From Plectrocnemia conspersa (lineage: Eukaryota; Arthropoda; Insecta; Trichoptera; Polycentropodidae), in the NCBI GenBank assembly GCA_009617715.1, contig VTFK01000046.1:682001-746000 (forward strand): a stretch of DNA of 64,000 nucleotides, in the 5' to 3' direction. The notes beneath the pieces are model-generated. The model saw only the letters and a list, made by a program, of their open reading frames with translations, did no database searches and had not been told where the DNA came from. Positions 25,163-37,729 of this stretch are shown here, in pieces; the stretch's first letter is position 1; every line of letters starts with the position of its first letter. The translations under genes and the position numbers were made by a program.

Positions 25163-25664
25163 TTAGGCGTTAGAGCTAAAATGGCAGATCGGAAAGACTT
25201 CGCTAGCGTGTCGGGTTGTATTATTGTCGGCTGTGATTTCGTGAACCAGCTGGGATCTGTCGTAATATGTTCTATTGATGCTTCCTGTTTGATGCAGTTT
25301 CATCTCTGCTGCTGGGACTTCATAGCGCCTCTCCTCTTCTGTGGCAAGTGTGTCATCTTTTACAGATAAATATTTCTTGCGAGAAATCGCATGGTTTCTT
25401 AAGCACACGTAATGTATTTACACTTTAAAATAGAAATGGTTTAAATGACTACTTCTGAAGGTAGAAAAACAATAGAATCCTTGTTTAGCGCGCATCCTTT
25501 CCAAACAAAGAGTATTTTTCAATGGTATTCATGAGTGATTAACGTCTCATGTGTGTGTGGCCTACTATCAAGATGGTTTGATTTCTCTTTTTGTCTGTTT
25601 CAATGATCATTAAAATGACCGTTAAATTACAACAAATTATTCAGGTGGTTGACAACCCACGCTA
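25163..25664 (-). repeat. Repeat/duplicated block R5, copy 1 (possible decayed exon)
   Basis: Shares blocks with 52704-53206, which has the same orientation and almost the same length, and partly with 31130-31235 inverted. Shared parts include CATTAAAATGACCGTTAAAT, AATTATTCAGGTGGTTGA and GCGCATCCTTTCCAAACAAA. On the minus strand 25408-25163 is open for 81 codons, with a possible acceptor TTGCCACAG at about 25330. The tail contains TYYDRSQLVHEITADN, which weakly resembles a BTB-type C2H2 finger that has lost its cysteines. It could equally be an unclassified transposon. Confidence 0.5.
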
Positions 25665-25669
25665 CTAAA

Positions 25670-27240
25670 AAATAATAGTTATATAAAATATGATTATCCT
25701 GTTGCACCTTGTTTAGCCTTAAGTACCGCTAAAACATAAAAGATCCATCTAGCTATTGGTTTAATTCGTCGTAGCAAATTATTTTGATTACTTATGTAAG
25801 TTTTTTTTTGCTCAAGGTTTGCTATCGTTTTTTTACTAATCATGTCCTAAATATATAAATTTGAATCTAGAACTATTTTAGGATTAGTCTTAGATTATTT
25901 TTCACCACTTTTCTATATATTATTAAATATTTTTTTTCTTATTTTTACCTGCAAAAACATATTTTAAATTGCAGTCAAAATGATGCTTCACGTGCTTTTC
26001 CATTAAAAGGATAAAAAAATAATCCAGGTTTTTTTTTTTTTGTATTTTTTTACCGCATAGTTGTATTGTATAAAATGCTAAATAATTTATTACATAAATA
26101 ACAACATTACAACATATTCTTATGTAATTTATTTTTATAAAAAAAACATATTTATAATATAAATATTATCAGTATATAATATGCAGAGGACCACTTTGCA
26201 AAGCCTTTCACGCAACATATTTTCTATATATAAATTTTAAATAAATCATATTTGTGTTTTAAAATAAGGCACAATTGCGTTATAGTAATTAATATATACA
26301 ATACATAAAACTTGCCATTCTAAATAAAAAATATATTCTAAATACACAAAAATAGGACTTCATATTAAATAAGTTACGACCACTATATTCCTTCATAATA
26401 TTAAGAAGGCAAAATCTTGAGTTACAGTAATAAACATCATCATCCAGATATTACAAACAATAAATTATATCGCCAAGTGAGATTCCAATCCATGATTTAT
26501 AAGCAATATCTTTTCCCCTGTTGAAATGGTGATATTTCAGTATTTAAAGTCGTCATCGTTTTGCTTATATTTATATCAATAAAATTCGCTTTAAATATAT
26601 TTTTTATTATTTATTTATTACTTATTAACTCAATATTATAATAAAGCGTATATCAATTTATTTTAATTTAAAGCTAGATCAAACGAACAAGCAAAATTTG
26701 TGTGGTCAACCAAAAAAGGGATAAATTAGTGTTCATTCAGTTAACAATTTAAAGGCTACACAATATCGTAATGTTACGCGAGACTAGTAAAAGCTGTATA
26801 GGGTCGTTTAATAAATACGACCTTAGCAATGTAAACAGAGCTTCAAAAAAGTGTTTTGCCTCGTATTTTATTATCACAACATCTGGCGTCCATATACGTG
26901 TTCTAGGTGCATACACATACAATGTTTGTATAGTAACGTATGTGTATTATGATTAAGGGTAGTTTTTATTAATATTGAGTCGAGATTAAAAAAATAATAT
27001 AATTTTTTTATTAATTGAAATATAAATATTCTAAGAACAGTAATATTTTAGGGTAGAACGTCAGAATGAAAGTGGATTTATGAACGGAAAACGTAAAAAG
27101 ATTTTTTTTTTACACAGTTATTGTATATTTTAATTAATTGGTAACTGAAATAAATCATACTGAAAATGTAAGTAATTTTATGTATGTATATATGTACATA
27201 TATTCAAAGGATACCAAAATTTTTCTTATACTGACTCAAA
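25670..27240. other. Very AT-rich DNA, nothing recognised
   Basis: Long A and T runs, for example near 26030. The 26771-26956 open frame has no motif. Confidence 0.5.
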
Positions 27241-27259
27241 AATAGCATCAAAGTAAGAT

Positions 27260-27786
27260 CATCTCTCAAAAGTCCATCTTGCTTAGCTCTCTAAATGGGT
27301 TAATCAAATCAATCCATGTAACAAAGATACTTGTCTTCCGGTATTCCTTAACAGGAAAAATATACCATAAGGAGCTCTACAAAATATCTTAGAATACGTC
27401 TTGACAGAAGACTGACCTAGAAATCTCATATTTAGAACAAGAGAAAACATCTCGTAATTTTAAACTTCGCAGGCTGTATTGTCTCACAAGGCCAAATTCA
27501 GGATTATCATTGAAAAACAAAATGAGAATTTATAATTCTAGCATAAAACTGTAGTGGGTTTAAGGAGCTCAGATTTAGGGTCTCCATAAAAAATACACAG
27601 GTTGACGGCATGTCCTTCTTAATTTGTGTCTAACAATGTGTTGGAAAGGCAATTAAAAATATATGTGAACCGCATTTAAACAGATTAAAAACTCACCTCA
27701 AAGTATTGGCAAGTAATTTTCTAAAAGACAATGTTATACTTAAGCGTGTAAATATGTTAAAAGTAACAATTAGATGTAATTAATAT
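27260..27786 (+). pseudogene. Jockey-type LINE ORF2 C-terminal relic, heavily decayed
   Basis: Reading across frames in order: KYLRIRLDRRLT with KSHI (from 27382), LYCLTRPNSGLSLKNKM, then LNRLKTHLKVLASNF and KDNVILKR near the end. This is the order and wording of the Jockey-family RT C-terminal region, where family members have KYLG..LDRRLTWK.HI, L.YWL..R.S.LS..NK..IY and LNRL..HPN.LA..LL. At least three frameshifts and several stops mark it as long dead. RT catalytic blocks and the endonuclease are absent. It is on the strand opposite the 21.5 kb LINE and much older. Confidence 0.8.
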
Positions 27787-27789
27787 AAG

Positions 27790-29830
27790 TAATGTTACGA
27801 ACATTAAATAACGCATAATAAGAGAGAGATTATACTATAATTTAACTTAAAAAAAACATACTCTAATTTTATGTCAATTATATAATAGATAATACTCTTA
27901 TATTTTTGCTTCCTTAAGTGTTTAACTGCTAGGAGTAAAGAGAAAGAAGGAACACCTACATATAAGATAAAAAAAAAAATTGTTTATTATCCATATAGAC
28001 AGATTGCATTTTAATAAAATAAAAAATATATTTTAATTTGTCACATAGTGTTTTACTATGAGGACAATTTTAATGAGCAATATATAAAATAATTTGTTCC
28101 AAAAAACGAATTATCTGTGCATTACTGTTGGACAGATTATATTAGTGAACACCCTGAGAATAACTCTCTGCAACGAATCCTTTTCCAAAGGAAAAATTTT
28201 TATTTTTACAACAATTTTTTTTATTGAACAGAGTATTTATTTAAATGCACATATCTCTCACAATAATTCCCTGATAAATAGTGCGCTTTTCCTATTGACA
28301 AATCTGAACTCTTTCGTGATATTGTATTTCTTGTGACAATGAAAGTACAAATTATTGCACACTGTTATTTACAAGTTATCTGAAACATTTATTTTGTACT
28401 CATTTAACCTTTTAATAGTCAATAGTGCATGAACTGAAAATTGTTAAATAACCTATCTAAATATATCAATTATATAAATTCTAAAAAATTGTGCTTGTTT
28501 CGAATTTTAATTAATAGATTAAAAACGTCTATGACAATCTTTAAATTATATTTTTATTACGATTTTACTCTATGATTAACGCCTATTGTTACACTATTTT
28601 TTTTAATACAGTTTTAAAATTCGGTATGTCGACGAAAAGTAAGCCTACATATATATTGAATTATATTTTAATATAATATTATGCGGCTCAAATTGAATTC
28701 GCCGCATCATTATGCGATTGTTACGAAACGGAAACTCGCAGCTCGACTCTTTAATGAGGACTCGACTTTTATATAATACCTATCTTCAACTGCTAGGAAA
28801 GTAAATATCGCAATTAAATATCACCTCGGAGAAAATTCAGGTACACATAATGGCGGTTTATCTTCGAGGAAATGGGGTGCAAAAAAGGGGCGCCGTCAGA
28901 TGCAGCAGCAGGCTCTTTTCAGCTTGTGCATTGATGACGCTGCGGGTTTCCGGAAGCCTTATCACGAAACGTCCCAGAATCGGAAAGCTATAGAGTCCGT
29001 ATTGCATGTTGGTACTGGAGCATTGAACATGCACATCTACAGACCGGATTAAATTGCAAAAACTTTGCGGTTCAATCGAACCGATTGAATGGCAAAGCGT
29101 ACGGTCGGGCACAATTGTGGACAAAACAGTGAATTGAAAAGTTAAATGTGAGGGAGTTGAAGTTTTGAATGGATTTAGTTACCGAGATTTTTAGATAAGT
29201 TTGTAAAATGTCGGTTACTAGAATATAGTAATTTGAACTTAAAACTCACAAGCTAACTGACAGTTTTCTGTATATATTTTCCATTAAATATATTTTTTTT
29301 TTGTGTATTATTTTAAATATGTTTCATAATTAGTGACGACAGATATTTACCGTTACTAAGTAACATAATATTAAATATGTTTTAGTGATATCCATGAGCA
29401 TGATGTATTTTTAAAACAATTATATAATCTTGATTGTCCGGGCGGGATACGGATAATCCGAATTATCAATTTTTATTCTGATTGAAAAAATATACAATAA
29501 TACATCTTTTGAATTATCGAAAAAAAAAAAAAAGCATACGTAATTTCTTCTTATCCAAGCGAGTTCTTAGATCATCAAAGCAAAGATAAAGCCGCCGGCT
29601 GGTTAAAGTCGCAAAATAAAGTCGCAAATAATCATTGAAATATTTTCGATCTTCCAAAAAATTATGCATATTTTCAAACATCTGGCACTAACATCTTCGG
29701 AAACATTTCTTATCTGAGTGTTTTCTTTTATTACATAAGCATAAATAACGCGAGTTCGAGTGTTAAAAATTTATAAACAATTTTTTATCATTCCCAGACC
29801 CCTAATAAAATCTTCAAGAAGTTTGCATAA
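27790..29830. other. AT-rich DNA with an island at 28.69-29.15 kb
   Basis: The island is GC-richer and open on the minus strand for 88 codons (29124-28858) without a recognisable motif. It looks like conserved non-coding DNA in texture. A 14-base A run is at about 29520. Nothing else seen. Confidence 0.4.
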
Positions 29831-29837
29831 AAGGCAT

Positions 29838-29945
29838 GAACCCACCTTTATGCAGTATTATAAAAATGGCAGTGGTTATAAACCTTTTAAAAATATTCGT
29901 ACAAATTTAAATTTATATAATAAAAAAATGCTTTATAAAATTTCT
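29838..29945 (+). repeat. Repeat family R6, copy 2
   Basis: Matches 22569-22672: GAACCCACC, TTATGCAG, AATGGCAGTGGTTATAAACC. The open frame across it is incidental. Confidence 0.6.
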
Positions 29946-29989
29946 AGAGAAATGAGAATTCTGGATTTGACATTTTTTTAGAAAAAAAA

Positions 29990-31125
29990 AATAAAGTTTA
30001 TATTTAGCAATTACAATTTATAAGTATGATTTACATTATTTTTAATTTTACATGCCATGTTGCATATTTATACTTTACTTTCAACACACAACCACATTTT
30101 CATGTATTGACTGAAAACTAATTTATTGACACTATTTTAAAAAAATCATTGAAAACATAAACTTTAATTTATTAGATTGGATTTATTTTTGCCCAGTCAT
30201 CGTCGTTGATGAAAGCAACACTAAATTTTCCATTTGACATACGCTTATCGAAATCTAACAATAGCGAAGGTCGTTAAAAGTAATTTATAAATTGACATTT
30301 TGCTTCGCAGCACCAAATAAAAGAAATACAACACCAGAAAATAAATTGATTGAGCACTTCGATGACGTCATCGCGGAATTCACTAATTGACAGGCGCTCT
30401 ATTAATTATTTTGAAACGCGCTCTCGCATCTATTATTCAGGCTTTAGAGGTAAAAGTTCCAATTAGATTCATCATATCAGTGCTTCCGAAAGTGTACAAA
30501 GCGGGGGAAGTGAAAGGATCGTATGGAGCGTATCCCATTTACTAGGGAGGTTTTCGAATAGGGCTGGCAGTTTATATTTAATTAAATTATATTTTTTTAA
30601 ATAAAGAACACGTAAGTTAAAGTATTTTCTTGCTTTGATCGCGTAGTTGTCATGGTTGTCAAACTGCTTAAATATAGCAATGATTTAATACAAATCATAT
30701 TATTTATTAAAAAATTATTTCAGAAATATTATTATATACTATGTATATTTACATAGCTTGTATATAAATTTGTATGTGAGTATTAAAGAAGCACCGCTTT
30801 CATAAGCCGATTCGCATAAACACAGATTCCATTGGAGTTGATTTCGCGTTTACTTTGAGTATACAATAGTTTGTGTATTTTGTCTTAAAGATAGAATAAC
30901 TCATTTTATATATAAAATTACTAACTAGTGTAGGTTTCAATCACCTGCATAATTTGTTATAATTTAAAAGTTTTGCTAACGATCATTTCGAACGAATAAA
31001 AAAATAACTCAATACATCTTGAAAGTATTCCCAAACAATGCTCCTAAAGTAAGCACAACAATAAAAGAAAGATTTCATAAACAAACAATTGCGTTAATAA
31101 CTGGAAATATTGCACGAACCACCTT
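29990..31125. other. AT-rich DNA with an island at 30.22-30.56 kb
   Basis: The island contains the palindrome GATGACGTCATC (30361-30372) with a full CRE/ATF site TGACGTCA. No coding frame. The remainder is AT-rich. Confidence 0.4.
30361..30372. promoter_or_regulatory. CRE-type palindrome TGACGTCA
   Basis: A perfect 12-bp palindrome matching the CREB/ATF consensus, inside a GC-richer island. Occupancy is unknown and the match may be chance. Confidence 0.3.
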
Positions 31126-31129
31126 ATAG

Positions 31130-31235
31130 CACATCACCCATAAATACCGCTAAAAAATTACTCTTTGTTTGGAAAGGACGCGCGTTAGGCAATACATTCT
31201 ACCCTGCGCATAATACTATTGTTATTCTACCCTTT
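31130..31235 (-). repeat. Repeat/duplicated block R5, partial copy 2 (inverted)
   Basis: Read on the minus strand, GCGCGTCCTTTCCAAACAAA with flanking sequence matches 25450-25545. Only this inner part of the block is kept. Confidence 0.65.
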
Positions 31236-31239
31236 TAAT

Positions 31240-33450
31240 ACCGATCTCTAGAGTGGCAAACTAAACCAGTGTTATTTTAAGGCGTGAACTCAACAAAAAT
31301 GTTCAAAATTTTCCATAGCTTAGAAATTTAATAGATATTTCTAGAATCACTTTTTTTAATATTTTAAGCTACTGTTTCCTTCGTGTTGTCACTTATTAGT
31401 CAATGATTTTTCAGTGTTTCTCAGACTCAAACTAATTATTATACTGAATATTCTTTCAAAACCATACATATATTATATCCGCTTTTATAATAGGCACTTT
31501 ACTACGTTTCTTAAATGGTTCAAAATTAGTATTGTATATTACTTGTCAACCCTAAAATAGCATGGGCGCAGGATACAAAGAGAAATTACTGCACTAAATT
31601 ATATCCATCCCCTTTTAATTTCTCCAACAAACATGCTCGCTAACTTAACAGGAAACCCCTTTCGGCGAAGGTTGGCAACCCTGATTCATCCCCTGGCAAC
31701 GGGCAAGGAAATCGTTTAATATGTATGCACAAGTCGGCAAATAGACGGCGCTGCGTAGTTTGTCGGAAATTACTTGCGCGGAGAATTTTTTTCTCAAATT
31801 ATAATCCCTCGGCCGCTTTTGATAAATTAAAATGCTAATTGCTCGGTGTGGCAACTCGAGAAAATAATAATATTTCATTGCGCGCGGAAGCCGAGTTGCC
31901 ATTGTGTACCCGGACTAATTGTGGCTATTCAATATCGTTTCGTTGTTTAAATATGTAACGACGGATGCTTCTCGAACTTCCGCCGCAGACAAATTGAAAT
32001 ATCTCTTTCTGTAAATTTAAAGCATCTCTGTGTATGCAAAAATTCCGATTGAAAGTTTCATGTTGATTCAATAAAAGTGTGGGTCATATGCCAAATAAAA
32101 ATAAAAAACGAAACCATCTGGCCACAGGGAATCGAGTCTGTATCCCGATGGGCCAGTTCGCCCCTGTTTATTTATTTGTAATTGTAGTACATTGTTTTTA
32201 TTTTACATAGTAACCCGAAATTCACGCGACACTCTGAACACGACATGTCATGCATAAAAAATCCCATCCCGCTGGATCGCATGTCACCGTGACATAAATC
32301 ACGTGTCATCCGGGTCAATATTTTTTATCATGTCACCTCACGTAAAAACGTAATATAGTCATCACAATCGTAGCGGCGCGGTGACTCAACTCAATATTAA
32401 TTAACGAAGCCCCCAGCCGCGACCGTAACAAGTTTTCGGCTGCGCCAGGGCCGCACTCGTTGAATATTACATATGTAATTTCGGATAATTGCGAACGTGC
32501 ATTATGAACGAAACCAGATTAGTATGCGACGCCCAAGTTCACTGGAATTAATTACTGTGGAGGAATTTATGGAAATATGCGTTTTTTCAGTGGTGGTGGA
32601 AAATAGCCAGGTGTGTATAATACATAATATAACCTTTGGAGGTTTGAGGTAATCAATCATGGCTATGATGTCACACGTCAGGTGCAGGCTCCGTGACACG
32701 CAATACTGTTTATTGCGTAATAACTACGCCCTTACCACATAAACTAATATTTATAAATACGGGAGATAATAATGTGATAGTAAAGGTACGAGGACGAGTC
32801 AAATAAATGCGTTAAAAGTTCTATTTTATCCTGTAATTACGAGTTGTATTGTATTTTGTTGCAATCAGTCAAATAGTTAACATTCTTCACTTGTTGCACA
32901 AATGCATTAGTTGACTTGACGTACGTGACGATCGGAGATTAACTGCGTTTACAAATATATTGATCGCTAGAGTAATACAATTTAATTTATAATGATTGAC
33001 AGGTCATAGTACGAATACAATAAACGTGATATTCATAAGTAACATAAGTAAATGAATAATTATCTCTGTTGTTTTTTTTTAAATATAAAAGTAAAAAATA
33101 TATATGTATAATGTATCCGAAGGATACATATATGAGCGCTTGAAGATTATTCTGTGGTAATATATTATTGTTTTAGAAGTATTAAATATTAAAAACGTTG
33201 AAAATGTGGAATTTATGGATTTTCTATCATAAGTCCACTTTATGTAAAATGATATTATAAATTTAATTTTACATCAATTGGAAATGTTGATACAATGGAA
33301 TATGATCATTTATCAATCATTTAGTTGCTATATTTGTTTGTTGTGCTAATTTACACAAAGTGTTATTATTTGTGATAATAAATATCAGTAAGAAATACAT
33401 TTTTAGATTACAGTATTTTGTTATAATTTATGGAGAAAAAATTTCTTTTT
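31240..33450. other. AT-rich DNA with a GC-richer zone 31.6-32.7 kb
   Basis: 31600-32010, 32100-32170 and 32340-32520 are less A/T-rich and CpG-bearing. An inverted CTGGCC/GGGCCAG pair is at about 32119-32157. No coding exon could be supported: minus-strand open frames at 31902-31645 and 32699-32502 lack motifs. Confidence 0.4.
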
Positions 33451-33562
33451 TTTTTGTTTTACGAAGCAACGCGCTATTCTCAGCGGATAGCGTTTCGCAA
33501 TTTGCGGCTGAAGAAACCTCATAATTTTCATGGAATAAGTCTCAAAAGTTTACCGACCCCTG
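33440..33562 (-). mobile_element. hAT-like element end
   Basis: Minus-strand CAGGGGTCGGTAAAC (33562-33548) is a hAT terminus of the CAGGGGTCGGCAAAC type, followed by TTCTTCAGCCGCAAATTGCG, similar to the GCCGC-bearing subterminal region of such elements. The other end was not found. Confidence 0.5.
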
Positions 33563-33569
33563 ACTTAGA

Positions 33570-35205
33570 CGTATATATAAATTCGAACTAGTTAGTGTTT
33601 TCGTTCCTCGAAATTCTCGCTTCTGTGCCATTGTTTTCGAAAGTGTGTCACGACAATTCCCAAATGAATCTACTAACTAAACAAACTATACTTTTTAAGG
33701 TGAAATAAAGTGTACTCTTGTTGTGAGAATATTTAATTGTTTTTTTTTTATTAAAAGTACGCTGTATTAAATATGTAAAAAATACACATTGCCTGTTTAT
33801 TAATAATGTAGAATTTTTTAGTGAAAATACATAATTATAAATTTTAATTTACAACTACAGATCAAATAAGGAACATGCAGTTGATGGTTTTGAAGATATG
33901 AGTTACAGTGAAATATAATGAGTATGTTTTATTATACCATTTTTATGTACACTTTGAAAAGCAGAAATGCGCTGGCTCTGACGCGATGACGCAGAGTGTA
34001 TGCTTAACCTTTATATATTATATAACAGGTATTTTTGTAAATCTACCGTAAAACAATATCATATAATATGGCAATCATTTCTTAAAGAATCATCAAATAA
34101 CTAGAATATAATTTCAATCATGCTTTTATTGAGTTCGCCCTTAATATTCCACGCGTAATGTATTACAACTTAGCGTGCGTGCCCGAGCAAACGCGAATTA
34201 TATACTTGCATATAAAACCATCTAGGCTGTTATTTATTATATTAAATAATACAAAAAATGGGGTTTGAAATAGTCAATCAATTGAATGACCCAAATATGT
34301 TAATTCTGTATTTATAATTACTTTTTCAACCAATCATCGAAACTTTCGATTTAATCTACCGATAAAATCAAAACGATCGCCGGGTGCTTTAATATTTATC
34401 GTAACCGAAATTGAATGCTCTAAAAATATTTCCAACCCCTAATCCCTTGCGTCCTTGCATATATTATTAGGGTTTATCGTTTTCACGGATGGCTAAATTT
34501 CTTGGATAATATCAAGTCGCGTGGCCCCATAAACCGAATTCTGCTTGGCTATCCAGCTTTATTCAGAAACAAGTTTCATACACATTACCGAGGATTATAC
34601 AGTCATTATATCGGTCTCGTGGATTATCGTAAAGTACACGCGGTGTCATGGGTAGGATTAATTAAGTCCGAAACAAACGGCTATGCGGTAGAAAATAATA
34701 CAGACAGATTTTTTTAATACCTGTGTGGGTTTTTGATATATTGATAGTGTTATAGTTATTGATATATGGTTCCATTAAGGGAAATGAACGGGTAGATCGA
34801 TGGGTTTAAATGATTTACACACGACATTAGGTCAAGTAGGATTAGGGTTAATTTATTTCGGACCGCAAATCCGACATCTAAATTTGAATTTGTGGTATAT
34901 TTTATATAGATTTTATTTTATATTGATACTGCTTTCTAAAAATGCAAAAATTAATAGTAAAAATTTTCTCTAAGAACTTTGAGATACTTGAATATATATT
35001 ATATATTTATATATTGAATATAACATTCTTCACAAAAAGCATTTAAAATTTTATGTTTTCTCTTTGGCTCTTACTGGTATCACAGCAGCAATCACCTGGG
35101 TTCAAATCATTAAACTTCTTAGATGGTTTTCTCTTAAGATGTGTTTATTGTTTATTTTTTATGGTTTATAAATTGTCACTCCGCAAGTGAAGCTGAATAC
35201 GGCTA
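33570..35205. other. AT-rich DNA with a regulatory-like island at 34.34-34.85 kb
   Basis: A TATATAAA at 33572-33579 followed by GTTAGTGTTTTCG could be a weak core promoter, but no downstream gene is visible. The 34.34-34.85 kb island is described separately. Confidence 0.35.
34440..34844. promoter_or_regulatory. Cluster of K50-homeodomain-type sites (TAATCC/GGATTA)
   Basis: TAATCC at 34440-34445 and GGATTA at 34592, 34621, 34655 and 34839: five matches in about 405 bp, in a GC-richer island without a gene. Bicoid/Otx/Goosecoid-class homeodomains bind this core. Clustering suggests an enhancer, but only binding or reporter data would show it. Confidence 0.3.
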
Positions 35206-35214
35206 GTCCTAGAG

Positions 35215-35285
35215 CAGAGGTTTTAAATTTATACACAAAAAGGGGCCGTCAAATTCACTTTAAAAGCCTGCAGGCCGCAAACCAA
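35215..35285 (+). mobile_element. hAT-like MITE end
   Basis: CAGAGGTTTTAAATTTATAC, then GGGGCCGTCAAATTCACTTT and CAGGCCGCAA, have the look of the left end of hAT elements (CAGAGGTT..AAACTTTT, GGGCCG). The right end was not identified, so the extent is unknown. Confidence 0.5.
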
Positions 35286-35289
35286 ACCC

Positions 35290-35920
35290 CTCCTTCTCTT
35301 CCTAAAATTGTAGCAATCATTAAAATATAGTTTACCTTAACCCTTTTCTGAATAAATTTACAAAAATAAAATAAAGTTACATAGATTTATTTAACAGGCT
35401 ACAGCAATATTTAATATCTAAGAAAAATGTGGGGAAAAAAATGTTTAACTTGAAACACGTTTAATGATGTCTTTAGTACTGATTTTAATTGCTATTTTTT
35501 AATCTTGAACTGTGTGAAGTTTTATAAGTGTATTAAAGAGAAAATGCTTGTTCACTGCAAATTTACGCATTTTAATAAAATGCTCTGGTACATACAAATA
35601 AAACCCTAGAACATCAACTTCATTATACTTTTATTTTAGCACCATATTGCACTGGATTTTGATTCAGTAGTGCAGTGATAATAAAAATGATACTGTACGT
35701 ATTGGCAGCGACAAATATAAGTTAAATGAATAAATAGTAACCTTTGTAATTTTAGTTCAAAATCTGCAATTCAAAATGTACAATGACGGGAACCGTAAAT
35801 ACGAGAAGAACGTACTTGGCTGAAGTCAAAAGTTAAAATTATACTTTCAAAAACTAAAATCAACCCGAAGAAAATTCTTTCGAATTATTATAGGAATAAC
35901 ACGTGAATCTTATTTGTAGT
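35290..35920. other. AT-rich DNA, probably in part the body of the hAT-like MITE
   Basis: No coding frame or RNA gene seen. Confidence 0.35.
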
Positions 35921-36029
35921 CAGGCGCACCGTTAGATACATTCCCTTTCGCTTGCTCGCGTGCTAAGTGACGAGAGTGAGTGAGAGATAAGGGCGTACGT
36001 TACATGCGTTTCTCACGCCCGGTACGCGA

Positions 36030-36116
36030 CAATTGGGCGACGGACAAATGGGCGATTCTGGTCAATTGGGCGACGGTCAATTGGGCGATGGTTATTTGGG
36101 CGACGGTCATATGGGC
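36030..36116 (+). repeat. Minisatellite, left arm
   Basis: Six irregular units built on GGGCGACGGTCAATT, with variants such as GGTTATTT and GGACAAAT between the conserved GGGCGA cores. Confidence 0.85.
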
Positions 36117-36658
36117 GACAGAAATTTAAAAAAACTTGCACGCTTTGCTTTATTGTAAATATTAATAAAATATACATTAAAACGAAAAAGTATTTTAAAT
36201 GAAAAACAATTTTATTTTCAAAATATTAAACTCATATTATAATTATATGCAATACCACGTAAATATTCTATGATATTTTTTCTATTGTACCTCAAAACTT
36301 TTATAAAAATTCTTTGGTGTATTCTTTTTATTAAGATATCCATTCTAAACATATTTTTCCTTGCCTTTTTGACTTAATATGCCTGAATTATCTATTTATG
36401 AAGAATATAAACTGTGGTAACTCAAATTAGTCGCTCTCAACAATGATCTATAAAAAACAATTATCTATAAATAACACATAAAATATAACCCACTTGTGAA
36501 TAAAAAGACACATACTTATTTTCTTGCTGTACTGAATTTTTTTACAAAAAACACAATGACACTGTGACAAAGTGTTTGAAAACCACGACAAAAATAATTT
36601 TCAAAGACGCAACGAAACTTTTTGCGAACGTTTTCAGTAAAAATTCAAAAGTATACTG

Positions 36659-37185
36659 AGCGCTAGTTATGGGTTATTATATTTATATATAACTACCATA
36701 TCTAGTTTTAAATAGATAACTGTAAAATATGCGATTTTTGTGAATTCCCAAAGTTTATTCTCACACTAATTTCCAGGGAGCAAAACATAAAAAAAATTCG
36801 CGTTAATGTCAAAATCCACGATAAACATTTATCAGCGCTAGTTCTAGGCTATTATATTTATATATAACTACCCTATCCAGTTTAAAATAGATAACGGTAA
36901 AATATGCGATTTTTGGAAACTCGAAAAGATTGTTCTCGCAGTAATTTATAAGTCTCAAAACGTAAAAAAATCGCGTAAAGGGCAAAATTCACGATAAACA
37001 CTTATCAGCGCTAGTTCTGTGTTATTATATTTATTTATAACTATTCTATCTAATTTATAATAGATAACTGTAAAATATGCGATTTTTGGAAATTCCAAAA
37101 GTTTGTTCTCACAGTAGTTTCCAAGGCTCAAAACATAAAAAAAAATCACGTAAGGGCCCACTATAAACATTTCTCAGGTAGGTAT
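36659..37185. repeat. Three tandem direct repeats of about 174 bp
   Basis: Each unit opens with AGCGCTAGTT (36659, 36834, 37007), continues through TTATTATATTTAT, AGATAAC and AAATATGCGATTTTTG, and ends with a CACGATAAACA-like block. Periods are about 175 and 173 bp. The third unit ends near 37185. Confidence 0.85.
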
Positions 37186-37533
37186 TTATAATAAAATTAC
37201 CGACTTAAGGCGTGTATTTTAAGCGTTTTATGATATCGGGTAACTCTCCTAAATTCTTGAATAAAAAAAATCAAGCTGTTTAAGTGATATTTTATGATTA
37301 AATAAGCACAAATGATAAGTAAATATATACATACTATATCTTATGTAGGTATAATATATTTTGCTTAGACCGAATAATGTTTTCATCTTTTAATTCTATT
37401 CTAAAAAATATTACTTATATTTTTGTATGTACGTATATGTATGTATATATTTTAATATTTATTAAATTATGGTAATTATTTAAATAATTATAAGATCATG
37501 ATTTGCATCACATTTATTTGTAATGCATTATTA

Positions 37534-37645
37534 TTGCATCGCCCAAAAGACCGTCGCCCAAAAGACCATCGCCCATTTGTCCGTCGCCCATTTTGAATCG
37601 CCCATTTGACCGTCGCCCAATCGCCGTCGCCCAATTGACCGTGTC
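37534..37645 (-). repeat. Minisatellite, right arm
   Basis: Seven TCGCCC cores separated by CAAAAGACCG-, CATTTGTCCG- and CAATTGACCG-like spacers: the inverted counterpart of the left arm, with different unit order. Confidence 0.85.
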
Positions 37646-37729
37646 CCCTCACGCCCATTTCTTCTCACACACTCTCGTCACTTAACACTCGAGCGAGCGA
37701 AAGGGAATGTATCTCTCCGTACGCGTCTC

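Larger units (their letters stand above)
35923..37725. mobile_element. 1.8-kb element with minisatellite-bearing inverted ends and internal triple repeat
   Basis: The ends (about 35923-36122 and 37531-37725) are inverted copies. The outer part includes GATACATTCCCTTTCGCT and GTGACGAGAGTG; the inner part is a variable run of 14-15-bp units like GGGCGACGGTCAATT (six GGGCGA on the left, seven TCGCCC on the right). Between them lie AT-rich DNA and three direct repeats of about 174 bp. No transposase is seen, so it is non-autonomous. The superfamily is undetermined, and target duplications are not obvious. Confidence 0.8.

Noticed and set aside
28094..28336. Another zinc-finger relic (CITVGQ...LRITLC)
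   Set aside because: Spacing between the presumed ligands does not fit a C2H2 finger of the lola type.
32110..32165. tRNA-like sequence near CTGGCC...GGGCCAG
   Set aside because: Inverted pair is short and no A-box or B-box fits; no RNA gene called.
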